Positions 48,456 through 59,959 of a DNA stretch of 64,000 nucleotides are shown here, in pieces. The notes under the pieces were generated by a model. That model was not told the DNA's origin. It did not search any database and saw only the letters and a list, made by a program, of their open reading frames with translations. Source of the stretch: Moniliella sp. 'wahieum' (taxonomy: Eukaryota > Basidiomycota > Moniliellomycetes > Moniliellales > Moniliellaceae). Location of the stretch: the NCBI GenBank assembly GCA_003971905.1, contig RSEE01000097.1, forward strand, positions 171,526 through 235,525, written 5' to 3'. A program made the translations under genes and the position numbers. Numbering within the stretch: position 1 is the stretch's first letter; the number at the start of each line of letters is the position of its first letter.

Positions 48456-48942
48456 ATGTTCTAATGCACTCCTGGGACCCCGCTTGTCTCGCCTCTGCGC
48501 TGGGTGGGTAGGGGGGCAGGTAAAACACACCATTTTGTTTCAACCTCGGAGGATCCCAGCCAAATCAATCCATGGTTGACTTGATGGACACAGCATTGCC
48601 TTTTCTTTCAAGGAGGGAACCACCCTGTTCTCGCTTGGGTTTTCCCTCCACCCCCTCGGCCCTTTCCCGTTTGCCTTTTTGTTTCCGGACCAATTCGGAT
48701 TGCCCCCCTTGGACACCAGTTGCTCTTGCTTATCGTTGCTTGTAGCAACGCCCAAGCACACCCCGGCACAACTGTAAGCCTATCATCCCTTTTTCTATGC
48801 ACAAAACGTGGTTTATCGCCCCCATGCTGCGGACAGGTAGAGCTAGCGTAGTGATATGTGCCTACTGCGCATGACGGGTTTCTGAACAAGATAAAAGGGA
48901 GCTGAGGTCGGAGAGATGCAAGAATGGATGGATATAGGTCAA

Positions 48943-50661
48943 TCATACAGACATGGCGTCCTCGTCGTCACTCCATGCGTCCCCTCCGCCGAGCGGCTCC
49001 TCGAGCAGTTCCCCCCGAGCCGTTGAATTGACCAGCTCGCGGCGCACTTCGGGAGAGATACCGTCATGGTACTGGACACGGAGCAAATCGATCAGTGCCG
49101 TCTTCTGGTCGGGCGTCAAGTCCTGCTTGTAGCGCTGGGCAAATACCAGCAAGCTCTGGTGCCACAGCACGGGCATGCGGCGTTCTCCGGTCGAGTACCC
49201 ATCCACCTTGACTGCTTCAACGCCTTTGCTTGGGTCGGAAAATTTAAGAAAGTGGAAAACGAGCGCATCAACAACCTTGTAGGGCAATGCGTACTTCTTG
49301 TCGAGCAAGACGCGGATAAAAACGAGGTGGGGCCCTTGTATGGCATCGTAGCTAAATGAAGCAGCGCCGCAGCCGAGTGGAGCATGGGCACCGATACCTT
49401 TTGCAGGACAGAGGAAATGATGGCCGCTTCCTTGAGCGTCACTGTGCCGCTCTCAATCATGGGGAACAAGAACCCCTTGAAAAAGGCCGAGGGCTTGTAG
49501 AGCGCCTTCTTGATCGCATCGTACATCTGTACCGACAGTTTCCCCTTGTCATCAATCTCGTCGCGTACCTTGTCCAGCAAAACAAGCTCAAAGTACCGTT
49601 GCGTCTGGTATGCCTTGAGGTTGCTCACGCAGATCCTCGTCACAGCTAGCGTAGCATGAGGGGTCCACTCTTGTGGATTGGTAATGTACAAGATTGTCTC
49701 CCAGGCAGGCAGGGTGGGAATGATCTTCAATGGCTTAGGAAGCGGGCCGGACTTGTAACGGGAAAGGAGTTGTCCAACCCTGGGGAGCGACGCGAGTCAG
49801 TAGGAGACCAACATATTGGAAGGGGCACAAACGTACTTTGTGTAGACCTCGACCACCTTCGGGGTGATGCCAGGCGGGAGCTTGTTCTCAGGCCCCGAGG
49901 CACCTCCGCCCCCCATCTTCATTGCCTCTTGCTCTTCCAGTTTGGCCATGATATGTCCGCAAGCGTCCGTCCTCCTGCTGCCGGGGGCTCGTCCCCATCA
50001 GGCAGTGCGTCGGCCAAGGCGGCAAACTCACCACCCAATTTGGCACCTGCGCGTTCACGCTTGCGCTCCCCAACAGGACCTTCCAGCTCTTCAATCAACT
50101 CGCGCTGATTGGGGTCCAGTTCGAGCCCACGATAGGTTTCTTCCAGATCCTCGTCGCCCGACTCGGCTTGTCATCAAGCTCCCCGTCATCGGACGAAATC
50201 TCATCGTCGTCAGCCAAGACCACTTGGCGACCAAATCGAACCGTCTTTCCCACTTCCTCATCATCCCTTTGGCGCAGGTGCATTCGTGCATCCACCCCGA
50301 GCCGCTCCGCCTCTTCCTCAGCTTCGATCTCGGCTTGCTGCTCCTGCGCGAGGCGGAGGATGTTGCGGGACAACTTGGGATCGACAAACGCACCCGCACC
50401 CGCATCGGCCGAGCCGTGGACTTGGGCACCCGTGATGTGGCCACCAGGAACGTCGAGGTCCATCTCTGTTTCCTCGTCGTGCGCGGCGCCCGTCTTGCCC
50501 GCTTTGCCCTTGCGGCGGCCGGGGGCACTGACCCGACCGTATTTGTTCCGCAGCTCTTCCTCGCGCAGCTCCTGGGCGAGGGAGGACTGCTTCTGGGCCT
50601 GCTTGTCGAGCGGCTTGAGCGCCGACTTCTTCTTGGGCTTGGACGCAGGCGCACGCGGCAT
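48943..50661 (-). CDS. ENP1: Bystin / Essential nuclear protein 1 (40S biogenesis)
   Basis: Enp1/bystin, needed for pre-40S maturation and export, nucleolar. From 50661: [66 protein letters not shown] with acidic [14 protein letters not shown]. It continues after shifts with [13 protein letters not shown] 57-bp GT-AG intron (49780-49836) leads in phase to [20 protein letters not shown] and [20 protein letters not shown]. The classic bystin block follows: [60 protein letters not shown] and [20 protein letters not shown]. The C-terminus, after a shift near 49330, reads [38 protein letters not shown] and [10 protein letters not shown], stop at 48943. Full length is about 480 residues, as expected. 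The start is 256 bp from PRMT3's, divergent. Confidence 0.92.
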
Positions 50662-50917
50662 CGTGGTGGCTGGGTCGGGTGGAGTAACCAGCGCGGTGGG
50701 TGCGTAGCACGCCCTTGCACCGCAAGCACTCTACTGGAAAAAAAAAGTTTTTCGGGTTCGGAACTGGAGCAAACATTGAAATGCCGTGGGGGCACAGGCA
50801 ATGTTTCAACTGAAGGCGTTATTTGAGCTGGATCCAGTCGCTCCGTCGGGCCTCGAAAAAATATTTGCTGGGCGTGCCCTTCTCGCGACACCAGCAACTG
50901 CCCTTGCCTGCTAAACG
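50662..50917. promoter_or_regulatory. Divergent promoter ENP1 / PRMT3-like
   Basis: 256-bp spacer between the two ATGs, the shortest shared promoter in the window. A poly-A/T tract (nine A, about 50740-50748) lies inside, typical of nucleosome-depleted fungal promoters. Co-regulation of two ribosome-linked proteins (Enp1, and PRMT3 whose known substrate is ribosomal protein uS5) is plausible. Confidence 0.55.
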
Positions 50918-52998
50918 ATGGCAGCCGACGCTTCTCTCTCCTGCGGCCGCCTCGCCCACTGCGCCTCCATCTGCGCCCACCACCGTGCCTCCGGCTTCTT
51001 CCGCCTCTGCCTTCGCTCCCGCTCCCGCCGCTGGTCCGTCCCTCGCTTCCGACTCGGACGATTCGGACGGTGACGATGACGACACGTGGGACGACTTTGA
51101 CGACCAGGAGGGCACGGGCCTCTCCTACGCCGAAGGAGCCACCACGGGGCGTCTGGGGGGCTCCGCCAACCACCACCTCGCCTTGTTCCTCGACGCTGGT
51201 TCGACAGAGCTCAAGACGTTTGCGAGTGCCACCGGGCACTGGACCACGCCTCGGCGCTTGGATGCGACCTGGTCGCCGTTGTCCAGCGCCTGGATTGGAT
51301 GCACTGGCTGTCATTCGCCTACTCAACCATTTGCGCCGTGCCCCTGGCAGTGTCAGCCCCCAGCAAGCCGCGGCTCTGACTGGGAACGAGCCGTACCTAT
51401 CGGATGACCAGGAGCTGAACCCTGTTCCTGGGTCGGAAAACGATGGTCTACTGCGTGTGTATACCCCCACCCCCGTTTCCTACGTTAACCCTTGATTTGG
51501 GGTACTAAACGCTAACGTGGACCTTCTCTACCAGAAATTGACTTTGACGACCTTCTCGAGGCACGTGCCAACGCGGGCCAAGCGGATTCGGGCGACATTC
51601 ATTTGCGCAACCGGGTAGCCGAACTCGAGTCGCAGTTGCAAGCGATCCAAATGTCCTATGCCGACTTGCAAGCGCGCTCGCTCAAGATACATAGGACTCA
51701 AAGCGGATGGGACACCGACAAGGATGCGGCTGGACTGGCGGCGACGCCTGCCAAGCGAGACGACGATACGAATTACTTTGATTCGTATGCTGGCAACGAC
51801 ATTCACCAGACCATGCTGAGTGACACGGTGCGTACCCTCACCTACGCCAAGTTATTCTTGCCCCCGAGAATGCGCACATCTTCCGCGGCGCCCGCGTGAT
51901 GGACATTGGTGCCGGAAGCGGGATTTTGAGCATGCTCGCGGCGCGTGCCGGCGCGGCACAAGTGATCGCCGTCGATGCAAGCAACATTGCCGTTCGGGCC
52001 GAGAAGAACATTCGTGAAAATGGACTGAACCATATCATTCGTGTTGTCCGAGGCAAATCGAAGACTTGGACGAGGAGCTGGCGCCGTACCGGGGTAAAGT
52101 GGACGTGATCATTTCCGAGTGGATGGGGTACTTTTTGCTGTACGAGTGCATGCTGCCTTCGGCCTGCATGCGCGAGACCTGTACCTGCGCACAAAGCCCA
52201 ATCCCCAGCGTCCCCTTGCTGGGCCCACCGGGCTGCTCGCTCCGAGCCACCCGCATGACGCTGGCGGCCGTGTCGGATGCGGAGCTGCTGCACGAGCGGA
52301 TCAACTTTTGGAACGACGTTACGGGTTCAAGATGAGCGCTATGACCGAGGGCCTGTTTGACGAGGCGTATGTCGAGACCCTTTCGCCCGAGAGCATCGTG
52401 TCGAACGTGGTGGACATCTTTGACCTTCCGCTCGGCATCCTGCCTGCCAAGCAGCCGCGTCTTCCGCAGCCCGTTCCAGCTGGAGCTGCAGAAGGATGCA
52501 ACGGTGCACGGGTTCACCTCGTGGTTCGACACGTGGTTCATGACTTCTCACCAGCCCTACCGAGTGGACGACAAGGGGAGCCGGTGCAGATGAAGGGGGG
52601 GCAGGTGCTGGACCTGCCCGCGTGCACGACCAAGCCGGTCGAGGCGTCGGACGTGCCGGGGATTGAGCTGCGCGGCAACCAGATCGCGCCGGCCCCCACG
52701 GCGGAGCAGGAAGAGAAGGACGCCAAGGCGGGGGGGCTGGCAGTGTCGTTTACGACGGGGCCGTACGGCAAGCCGACGCACTGGAAGCAGAGTGTGTTCC
52801 TGCTCCGGGAGCCGATCGAGGCCAAGCGGGGGGAGCGGATCGTGGGGGACATGATCGTGACGCAGTCGGAGAGCAACTCGCGCGAGCTGGATGTGGAGCT
52901 GCACTACCTCGTCCAGCCGCCGTCGACGCGGGCACGGCGGGCAAGACGGCGGCAAGCACGTGCAGACGCGGATGGTGAGTCTGTTCAAGGTGAGGTAG
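50918..52998 (+). CDS. Protein arginine methyltransferase, PRMT3 type
   Basis: SAM-dependent arginine methyltransferase with PRMT3-like N-terminus. From ATG 50918 an acidic segment (DSDDSDGDDDDTWDDFDDQE) leads to a C2H2-like region that is degraded here by shifts, then LDALAVIRLLNHLRRAPGS (as in PRMT3). After an intron (about 51490-51533) come FDDLLEARANAGQ and coiled coil RVAELESQLQAIQMSYADLQ, then YFDSYAGNDIHQTMLSDTVR. Catalytic part: VMDIGAGSGILSMLAARAGA (SAM), VDVIISEWMGYFLLYECMLP (double-Glu loop), LFDEAYVETLSPESIVSNVV, HGFTSWFDTWFM and PTHWKQSVFLL (THW loop). In a third frame the end reads VQTRMVSLFKVR, the family's usual C-terminus, with TAG at 52996-52998. All catalytic motifs are present. 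Frame shifts near 51230, 51860, 52060, 52300 and 52460. The known family substrate is ribosomal protein S2/uS5. Confidence 0.88.
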
Positions 52999-53264
52999 GC
53001 GGCGGTTGAATGAATGCTGTCAGGGACTGGTCGAATAGCGTCGAGTAGTGTGCCCGTGTAACCCAGGCGGAATGCATGCCGTGCTCTGTATTCCGCCCGC
53101 CATCCATGCCTAGCGTTTAGGTTTAGCTGGGAGCAAACGACAACTGCGCACTTGAACGGTCAACCTTGCGATTGGGTGGAGGCCTGTCGCGGTGGATGGG
53201 CAACATCAGCCAGCCTCCTCCAAGCTGCACCGCCGCCCTGGCCGCTGTCTCCACCGCCATCTCC

Positions 53265-53356
53265 ACCCCGCCGCCTCCACCGCCGCCTCCACCGCCGCTC
53301 CACCCCCCGCCTCCACCGCCGCCTCCACCGCCGCCTCCACCGCCGCCTCCACCCCC
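53265..53356. repeat. (CCGCCTCCA)-type low-complexity repeat
   Basis: Imperfect 6-9-bp units CCGCCTCCA between PRMT3 and the RanBP3-like ATG. Open in all frames (poly-Pro on plus, poly-Gly/Arg-Trp on minus) with no gene meaning. Confidence 0.9.
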
Positions 53357-53377
53357 ACCCGCTGCTTCCGTTCTGCC

Positions 53378-54929
53378 ATGAGTGACGCTGCCGCCGCCGA
53401 GGCATCCCCACCGCCCGCTTCGCCCGCCTCGCCCGCCTCGCCCCCAAAGACGCAGGCTCACCGTCCGCACCGCCTTCGACCTCGGCCGCCGCGCCCGCCG
53501 ATTCCCACCCCCTCAGCCGCAAGCGCGACCGCGAAGTCAGCCTCGAGCCCTCTGCCTTTGTATGCGCCTCCCCACCCCCCCACTAATTTGTGCCGGTGCA
53601 CATGCTGACCTGCTCCTTCCTGTAGCCGCCGCCGGATGCCGTGTCGACGAAGCGCAACAGGCGGCTCGACTCGGACTCGGTCTCGGATCGCAGCGCGTCG
53701 CCGTCCAAACCCAGTCCTGGCAAGGCAGGCGAGACGAAGGCTTGGCGCCGGGTGTGGGTCAGATCCGGAAGAAGTGCAAGACCTAGACTGGAAAGAAAAG
53801 GAGGGCAAAGGAGATAGCGCGGGCCTGAAGCACCTCTGGAGCCTGCTGCCGCAGCCGCAGCCGCAGATGCCAAGTCCCCCAATGCAGAGCGACCAAGCCC
53901 GCGGAGGAGGCAGACGCAGTGGCCGGTGCAAGCACCCCTCGGAACGCACCTCGGACGCTCCGTCTGCGCCTACAGACCCAAGCCTGCGTCCTCTCCCGCA
54001 CCCAAGTCTACCCAGCCAACATTTGCCTCGTTCACCAGCACAGCAACTCGTCTCCTTTTGTAACGGGTGCGAGCGGGTCCAAGTCCTGGCTGGCCTCCTC
54101 GACACCGACCACGCCCGGTCTGCGTCCCAGTGCGCTGGGGTCTTCGCTCGGGAAGCTGGGAGGCTCTCAGACATCGCCTGGGGCTGCGTCGACAACCGCC
54201 GCGCGTCTCGCCTCGATCGCCCGCCACCTCCAATCCCGTCAAGGGCAAGGCGGCGATGCCAACCACGGCTTCCTTGGGCTTCGGCTCCTTTGCGGCTGGT
54301 GCGGGATTCGGCCATGCCGGGAACGCTTCGCCGTTTAGCTCGGCTGGCTTCGGTGACCAAGAAGGCTGCTGCTAAACCAGATGAGACGGCTCCGGCCTCC
54401 TTTGTCACCCCGCGCTGGAAGAGTCTGGGCCAAAGTCCAATGTGGCGGATGAGATTGCTAAAGAGGAGGAAGCAAACAAGCCCAAGCTGGAGGTCAAGGC
54501 GGAGAACTGTATGTGGACGACGCTCCTCCGTTGCGAGTAAGACAGGACTGACACGTGGAACGATTAGTGTGGACAGGCGAGGAGGACGAGACCAGCGTCT
54601 TTTCCAACCGCGCCAAACTCTTCACCGGCGCCGAGAAGGGTGCGTGGCGCGAGCGCGGCACAGGCACGATCCGGGTCAATGTGCCCAAGGACGCCAAGGA
54701 TGGGCAGGGCGGTCGTCTGGTGATGCGCGCCGAGGGGGTGCTGCGGGTGATCCTCAATGTCAAGCTCTTTGCCGGCCTGCGCTGCGAGCTGGCCCAGGAC
54801 AAGTTTATCAAGCTGCTTGCCTTTGAAGACGGGGAGCTGGTGCACTTTGCGCTCCGCTTCCCCAACCCAGCTGCCGCCGCCGGGTTCAAGGAGGCTGTGG
54901 AGGCGCATGTTCCGGCGCCGACGGCGTGA
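53378..54929 (+). CDS. Ran-binding protein, RanBP3/Yrb2/Hba1 type
   Basis: Nuclear Ran cofactor for Crm1-dependent export. Starts MSDAAAAEASPPPASPASP. After a shift it reads SRKRDREVSLEPSAF, and a 66-bp GT-AG intron (53560-53625) joins it in phase to PPPDAVSTKRNRRLDSDSVS and DRSASPSKPSPGKAGETKAW, the basic Ser/Pro-rich RanBP3 N-terminus. The middle (53820-54350) is Ser/Ala-rich with GFGSFAAG-like repeats in shifted frames. At the end is one clean RanBD: VWTGEEDETSVFSNRAKLFT, EKGAWRERGTGTIRVNVPKD, GRLVMRAEGVLRVILNVKLF and LLAFEDGELVHFALRFPNPA, stop at 54927-54929. The domain's WxERGxG and RxVMRxxxxLRxxLN hallmarks are intact. A gap of about 31 bp just before VWTG (GTAAGA...TTAG) may be a very short intron with an indel. 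Confidence 0.85.
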
Positions 54930-55149
54930 GTGGCGGGATCGCTTTGTTGCCCCTCGTGCATCCTCCCCTCAAGTGGCTGCTCCGCTCCCCTCCCCCATCT
55001 TCCTGGCCATGGCCACTATCTAGGACACCCATCCATCCACCCACCCACTACACTTGCCCCTCGGGTCCACCCGTGTCCACGCATGCATTGGGCGTGCGTC
55101 CCCATGGGCTAATGGACACCGAGCCCGTTGCTGTCCTGTGCAATCATAA

Positions 55150-58100
55150 ATAGACGCCTTCCAACCCTCCTTCCTGCCTAGTCCGCCTCCCTGCTGCCGG
55201 CCGAGGGGCCTCGGCCAGCTGGCCTGATAGACCTGCACCAGCTGCTCGTAGCCCCGCATAGCATCCAGTTCGCACGTCAGCTCATACACCTGCCGTGCCA
55301 ACCGCTCCCGCTCGGCCTCCGCTTCGCCCTGCTGCACGCGCTCCGCCGCGAGATAGCCAGCGGCGGGGCGTGTGTGTGCGCGGCGTCGTGCCAGCGCCAG
55401 CGGGGACAGCCATGCGCGCTGGCATGCTGCTGTTGCTCCAGCTGCTGTGTTAGCTGCTGCGCCCGCGCCTCAAGTGCTGCGCGCGGTCGCGGCGGAACTG
55501 TACTGGGTCTGGACGGTGGCCAGCGCGTTCTGGGCCGTGGCAAGTTGACGGCGAGGGTGGACCAATTGGAGAGGAGCGCGACCTCTCGTGCCGCTGCCGC
55601 TCGTACTTCTCCACGTCGCCGTCCCAAGAACCAGGGCGGCGGTGAGCTGGCGCACACGCTCAGCTACATGTCGGACAAGTGGATCTTGGGCTTGGCCAGC
55701 TCATAGTCCCCGCGCAGCTGCTCCTTGTAGCCTCCTCTTGTTGCAGCAGCCGTGCCACCGCGCCTTCTCGGCCCGCAACGCATTCACTTCCGTGGTCAAA
55801 TGTGCCTTTTCGCGCTTCCACACCCGCTCGCTGTGCGAGTGACTCGCCTGCCGCTGCGTCTGCGTCGAGTTCCACAACTTGTACTCCCGCCCCCTGGCCA
55901 ATCCGTTCTCGCTCCCGCTGTGCATCCTTCTCCAGCGCAGACACTTGCCAGGTCAACTGCCGCACGCGAACTCAAGGTTCTGCTGCTCGGCCTCAGTCGC
56001 GGCTGCTTGATTTCGCTTGGCATGCACGTGGCCGAGATGGGCGAGATGCTGCTCTTGGAGATAAAGCTCGTACGCCGTTCGTTGCGCAACAACATGTTTT
56101 CTCGCTCCAGCTGCGCTCCGTACCGGCCCGGGAGGCATGGGGAAGATCACCACTGGTATCGCCCGTGTCGCCGGTGCCCCCCTCCGGACCAAGAGAAGAG
56201 GCAGTTTGCTCCTGCGACCGGGCGGACGTACCAGAAGGCATGACGACCGAGTGCCTCAACGGATGCACGCCCCTCTCTCCTGACAGGCCCCGTTCCGACG
56301 AAGCATACGAGTCCCGAAGCGACCGACGGTCTCGCAAATTGCTTCCCACAGAACGGCGTGAAAGGGAGGCAGAGCGCGAAGCGGCAGGAGAGCCCCCGCG
56401 ACTAAATGTGCCCATCACCACGGCTGATGCTACGGCGGGCGTGGCTCGCGTCCCAGCCAAAAGAGGCGAATCAGGTCCCGATAACGAGTCGGGCAGAGAC
56501 GAGGGGTTGACTTCGGGACTGGGCTTGAGCGGTGTGGCGAGACTGGCGGTTTGACTGACTTCCTTGACCGATGTTGTGGGTTCGGCAGTAGCGGCGGCTA
56601 GCGTGGTCGCGCGGGCCCTGTGCCCCCTCGACCGGGGGGTCGTGGTACAGGCGCAAGGACAAGTGTCCGGCGCGTCCGACTGTTTGAGACGGGCATGCTG
56701 GGCGAGAATATGATGAGCGTCGCGCGGGCTGGGCGAGCCAAGAGCCTGCATGGTAGATACTGAGCTCTTGCGCACAGGGACCACAGGCGCTGCGCCCGAT
56801 GCTGCTGCCGCAACATGGGGCTGCCCGAGTCTCCCAAGGAAGAGAGGCGGGCGTGGATGGCGCAGAAAACGAATGGGTCCGGCTGGCGGGGGCGGTAGGG
56901 GCGAGGGGATGGGAAGGAGCGTCGGCGGCCTCTCAGCCTCCAACCCGCTGCCCCCGCGCGTCGGTGGTCCAGGCTGAAAGGGCGTATCAATCTCCGCTGC
57001 AACACCCTCCCTGCCAGGACCCAAATGGAGGCGCAGCGACTTGGTGGCCACAATGCTGGCGTCGTACCCCCCAGCGGGCCGTGTCGCTGATTTCTTGCTG
57101 AGCGTCGAGCGTGATGAGACTGGGATGGAGCACGTGGCTCTTCAAGATGGGACGGATACGAGCTTGGAGCTGGCGCTGGTCCATAACATCTGCCCAGGAT
57201 CCCTTGAAGAGCGTAGGATACCCACTGCTCTCCATGTAGGCAATAGGTTCGCGGAAGAAGCGAACTGTGTTACAGGGAAAGATACCATACAGAAACGTGA
57301 ACAGTGGTTGGGCATTCGGTTCGGGCAGGTCCACCCATCGGAACTGGAGGCTGGCGGGGCGATGAGGAGTCAGCAGTGCACGTTGGGCCGCGCTAACACA
57401 TGGTAAAAGGCGTGATAACGTACTAACGGGTTCCCACGCGATGCCCGCTTTGAGAGAGGTCCGCTGGCCGATCCGATCCATATCCAGGTAATCGACATCA
57501 AGCATCTGACGATTCGACTCTTTCCCTAACCCAGACGCTCTTCCCATCCCACGCCCAATGTCCTCCAATCCACAATACGGGCCAGGACCGAAAGGAAGGC
57601 AGGAAGCCCACCTGCCCCCCCCAGCGCAATCCAATCGGGAATGTGGGGGATGAGCATGGTCAAAACCCGCAGGCCAACAGTGACGATCGTCTTGGACGTA
57701 TCCAGCTCAAGGGAGAGCAGTAAATGTTGGGGAAGAAGTGTCCGGGTTATCTGATAGATCAGATTAGGAGCGTAGCGGAAGAAACGCACCAGCAGCTCCA
57801 GTAGACACAAGCGTGCTTCGGCCCGCAAAAATGTATCGGCAACATGGTGGAAAAAAGGGGTTGGAGCGTGTGCCCAAACTGGAGCACAATCTCACCCAAG
57901 TTGTATCGCCATGTGCTTTTGCGCTCTGCCTCTTCGTCGGACGAGTCATAGGCGCCCACAGGGCTCGAGAGCCCGACGGGGTCGACATTATCCTCAGAGA
58001 AACATGTTCTGCGACAAATAAGTCAATGATGCGCTGGCGAAAGCGCGGGGTCTTGTTCTTTCTGCCATGGGCGGCCGGCCCGGTGCGGGGAAGCCGTGCG

Positions 58101-58826
58101 AGTCGGCTGGGTGGGTGGGACGAGGGCGCGGGCGGACCGGGTACCGGGTCAAGCTTTCCTTCTGCCTGGTTCACGGGACGGCGCAGGGGCAAGTCATGGC
58201 CCTGCTCTAGCGCAGGCGAATGTGGAGTCTCATCAGAAGGGTCAAGAAGGCTGTCGTGGGGTGCAGCACGAGACAGGATGTCGGCCGAGGCAGATCGGAG
58301 TATGCGTTCTTGGGAGCGGCGGCCATAGCAAGCACGGCGAGGGCGCGCGCCTTGGCGCGGTGGCGACGCTGATCTGGGGCGTGTGGAGGATAGGACGGAG
58401 GAGGAGGTCCCACCAATCGTATGCATAGCGCTGGGGATCCAGGATGTTGCGCAGCGCATAGAGAAGCTCAACAAAGTGCACGCGATGCTCGAGCGAGGCG
58501 CGGGCGACATCCTTGACGAACAGACGAAGCAGCTCCTCGCTGAGGGCCTGGGACGTGGCAGCGCGGTAGTCGGGGCCACGGCCGTGGCGGCCGCATACGT
58601 GGTGGTTGTGGCGTCCACCGCATCCTGCAGGTCGTCGATGGCGGCAAGAAGGGCGGGGAAGGGGGTGGCGGGGTCGGGGCTGGCGAAGACGGTGTGGGTG
58701 CGGGTGGCCAGCGCGGCCACCAGCGCGGCGAGCGGCGCGGCAGCGGCGCATCGTCCCGCGCCGCCGACCCGGGCGCGTCGGCACGGGCGTGGAGGGCGTG
58801 GAGCCAATGAACGGCGGGGGCACCAT
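55150..58826 (-). CDS. TSC1/hamartin homologue
   Basis: Scaffold of the TSC complex that restrains Rheb-TORC1. From 58826, over several shifts: LAALVAALATRTHTVFASPD, IDDLQDAVDATTTTYAAATA, LSEELLRLFVKDVARASLEH, RVHFVELLYALRNILDPQRY and YDWWDLLLRPILHTPQIS. Next come a Ser/Pro region, then ARLCLLELLVRFFRYAPNLI and LRVLTMLIPHIPDWIALGGA. The hamartin signature FTFLYGIFPCNTVRFFREPI (about 57220-57290) is followed by LQARIRPILKSHVLHPSLIT. A Ser-rich middle (56200-57000) leads to the C-terminal coiled coil AYELYLQEQHLAHLGHVHAK, RNQAAATEAEQQNLEFA, VRQLTWQVSALEKDAQRERE, ending near YELTCELDAMRGYEQLVQVY. Order and the LYGIFPCN and QQHLAHLG motifs are typical of fungal Tsc1. Start and stop uncertain; many one-base shifts. 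A partner TSC2 is not in the window. Confidence 0.8.
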
Positions 58827-59959
58827 CGCGGCTGCCGATGGGGTTGGGCGTGACGGATGCGATGCGATGCGATGGGCGATGGGCGATGGCGTAGGCCGAG
58901 GTGATAAACGGCAGCGGGCACGTGACCGGGCCCGGCCGCACCAGGCCGCACCCCGATGAGGTAATGGCCGTGTGCAGCGCGAGTGCCGAGGAGAATGCAC
59001 TGGAGGAGGTATGGTGCTGAGGAGAGGTGGGGGTGGAAGACGCAATGAGAAGGACAGGGGCAGCACTGCTCTCGAGGGCTACCCGCGCCACTACACGCCC
59101 CGTACAGTTCATTCCTTGCAATATGCCTTCCTGGAGGGCAAGAATCATATTCTCTCAAGCCTCTGTAGCTCATGTGCAATGCTCAGCTACTTACTCTCTG
59201 GTCTTCTATGTAGGGGGTAGGGGGACATTCTGTCCTCTCGACCGTCTACCGCACTGTCATCATGACGGCCCTCTAGAGAGCCTCATCGCAGCTTTTGTCC
59301 AAGAGAAAAATGCATCGCGACGTGCAGACCGAATAATATATGGAGCAAGGCGGACGTTTTCTTTGTCCAGAATATGCCAACAAGTCGGGGGTCGAAATGA
59401 TATTAGGGGAATTGGCGAGATCATATGCGCAATCATTAATCAAGATCGCAAGAGTAACCAACTGTGTGACCGATGGAATCGTGGCAAATACGTGCATAAT
59501 GGGTGGTCTAGTCCCCAATGTTTAGGCGGCAAGGTCCATCAAGTAGCTAGCTATATATATGAAGCTCTAGACGTTTAAGGCTATGGCTCAAAGCTGATGA
59601 GAATGAAGATGATGAGATGATGAGAATGCTTGCCTTCTCGAGTCACTTCAATTTCCAAGACAACAACGGCAGAAACTATACACGGTTTGGGGGGCAGGGG
59701 GGGGGGGGGCAAGCGAGAAAGAAAGCAAAGCAAAGGGCATATTGAGGAAAAGGTAACGGAGCGGAATGCGTGAGACCGAGCAGGGCGATGGAGCATGTTT
59801 GCAATGCATATACGTGGCGAAAGGTGGCGGGGCAAGGGACGAAAAAAAGATAGAGGAACGAGCCATAGCAACACGCCAAAACGGGCGAGTACGAGAACGA
59901 ATCCAGAAACTGCGTTCGAGTAGCGAAGCCAGTGGACGAGGCAAAGTAGCACGCATGCG
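58827..59959. other. Intergenic region between TSC1 and hydroxylase genes
   Basis: TSC1 promoter side (58827-59150), then an AT-richer stretch 59200-59640 without coding signal. A G homopolymer of about 12 bases lies at 59697-59709. No RNA gene seen. Confidence 0.4.

Noticed and set aside
47193-48533. Long minus-strand frame of more than 400 codons over V-ATPase c
   Set aside because: Antisense shadow of GC-rich coding DNA; the plus-strand protein is a perfect Vma3 match.
53150-53530. Gly-rich/Arg-Trp-rich protein on the minus strand near 53.2 kb
   Set aside because: Shadow of the CCGCCTCCA repeat; low complexity only.
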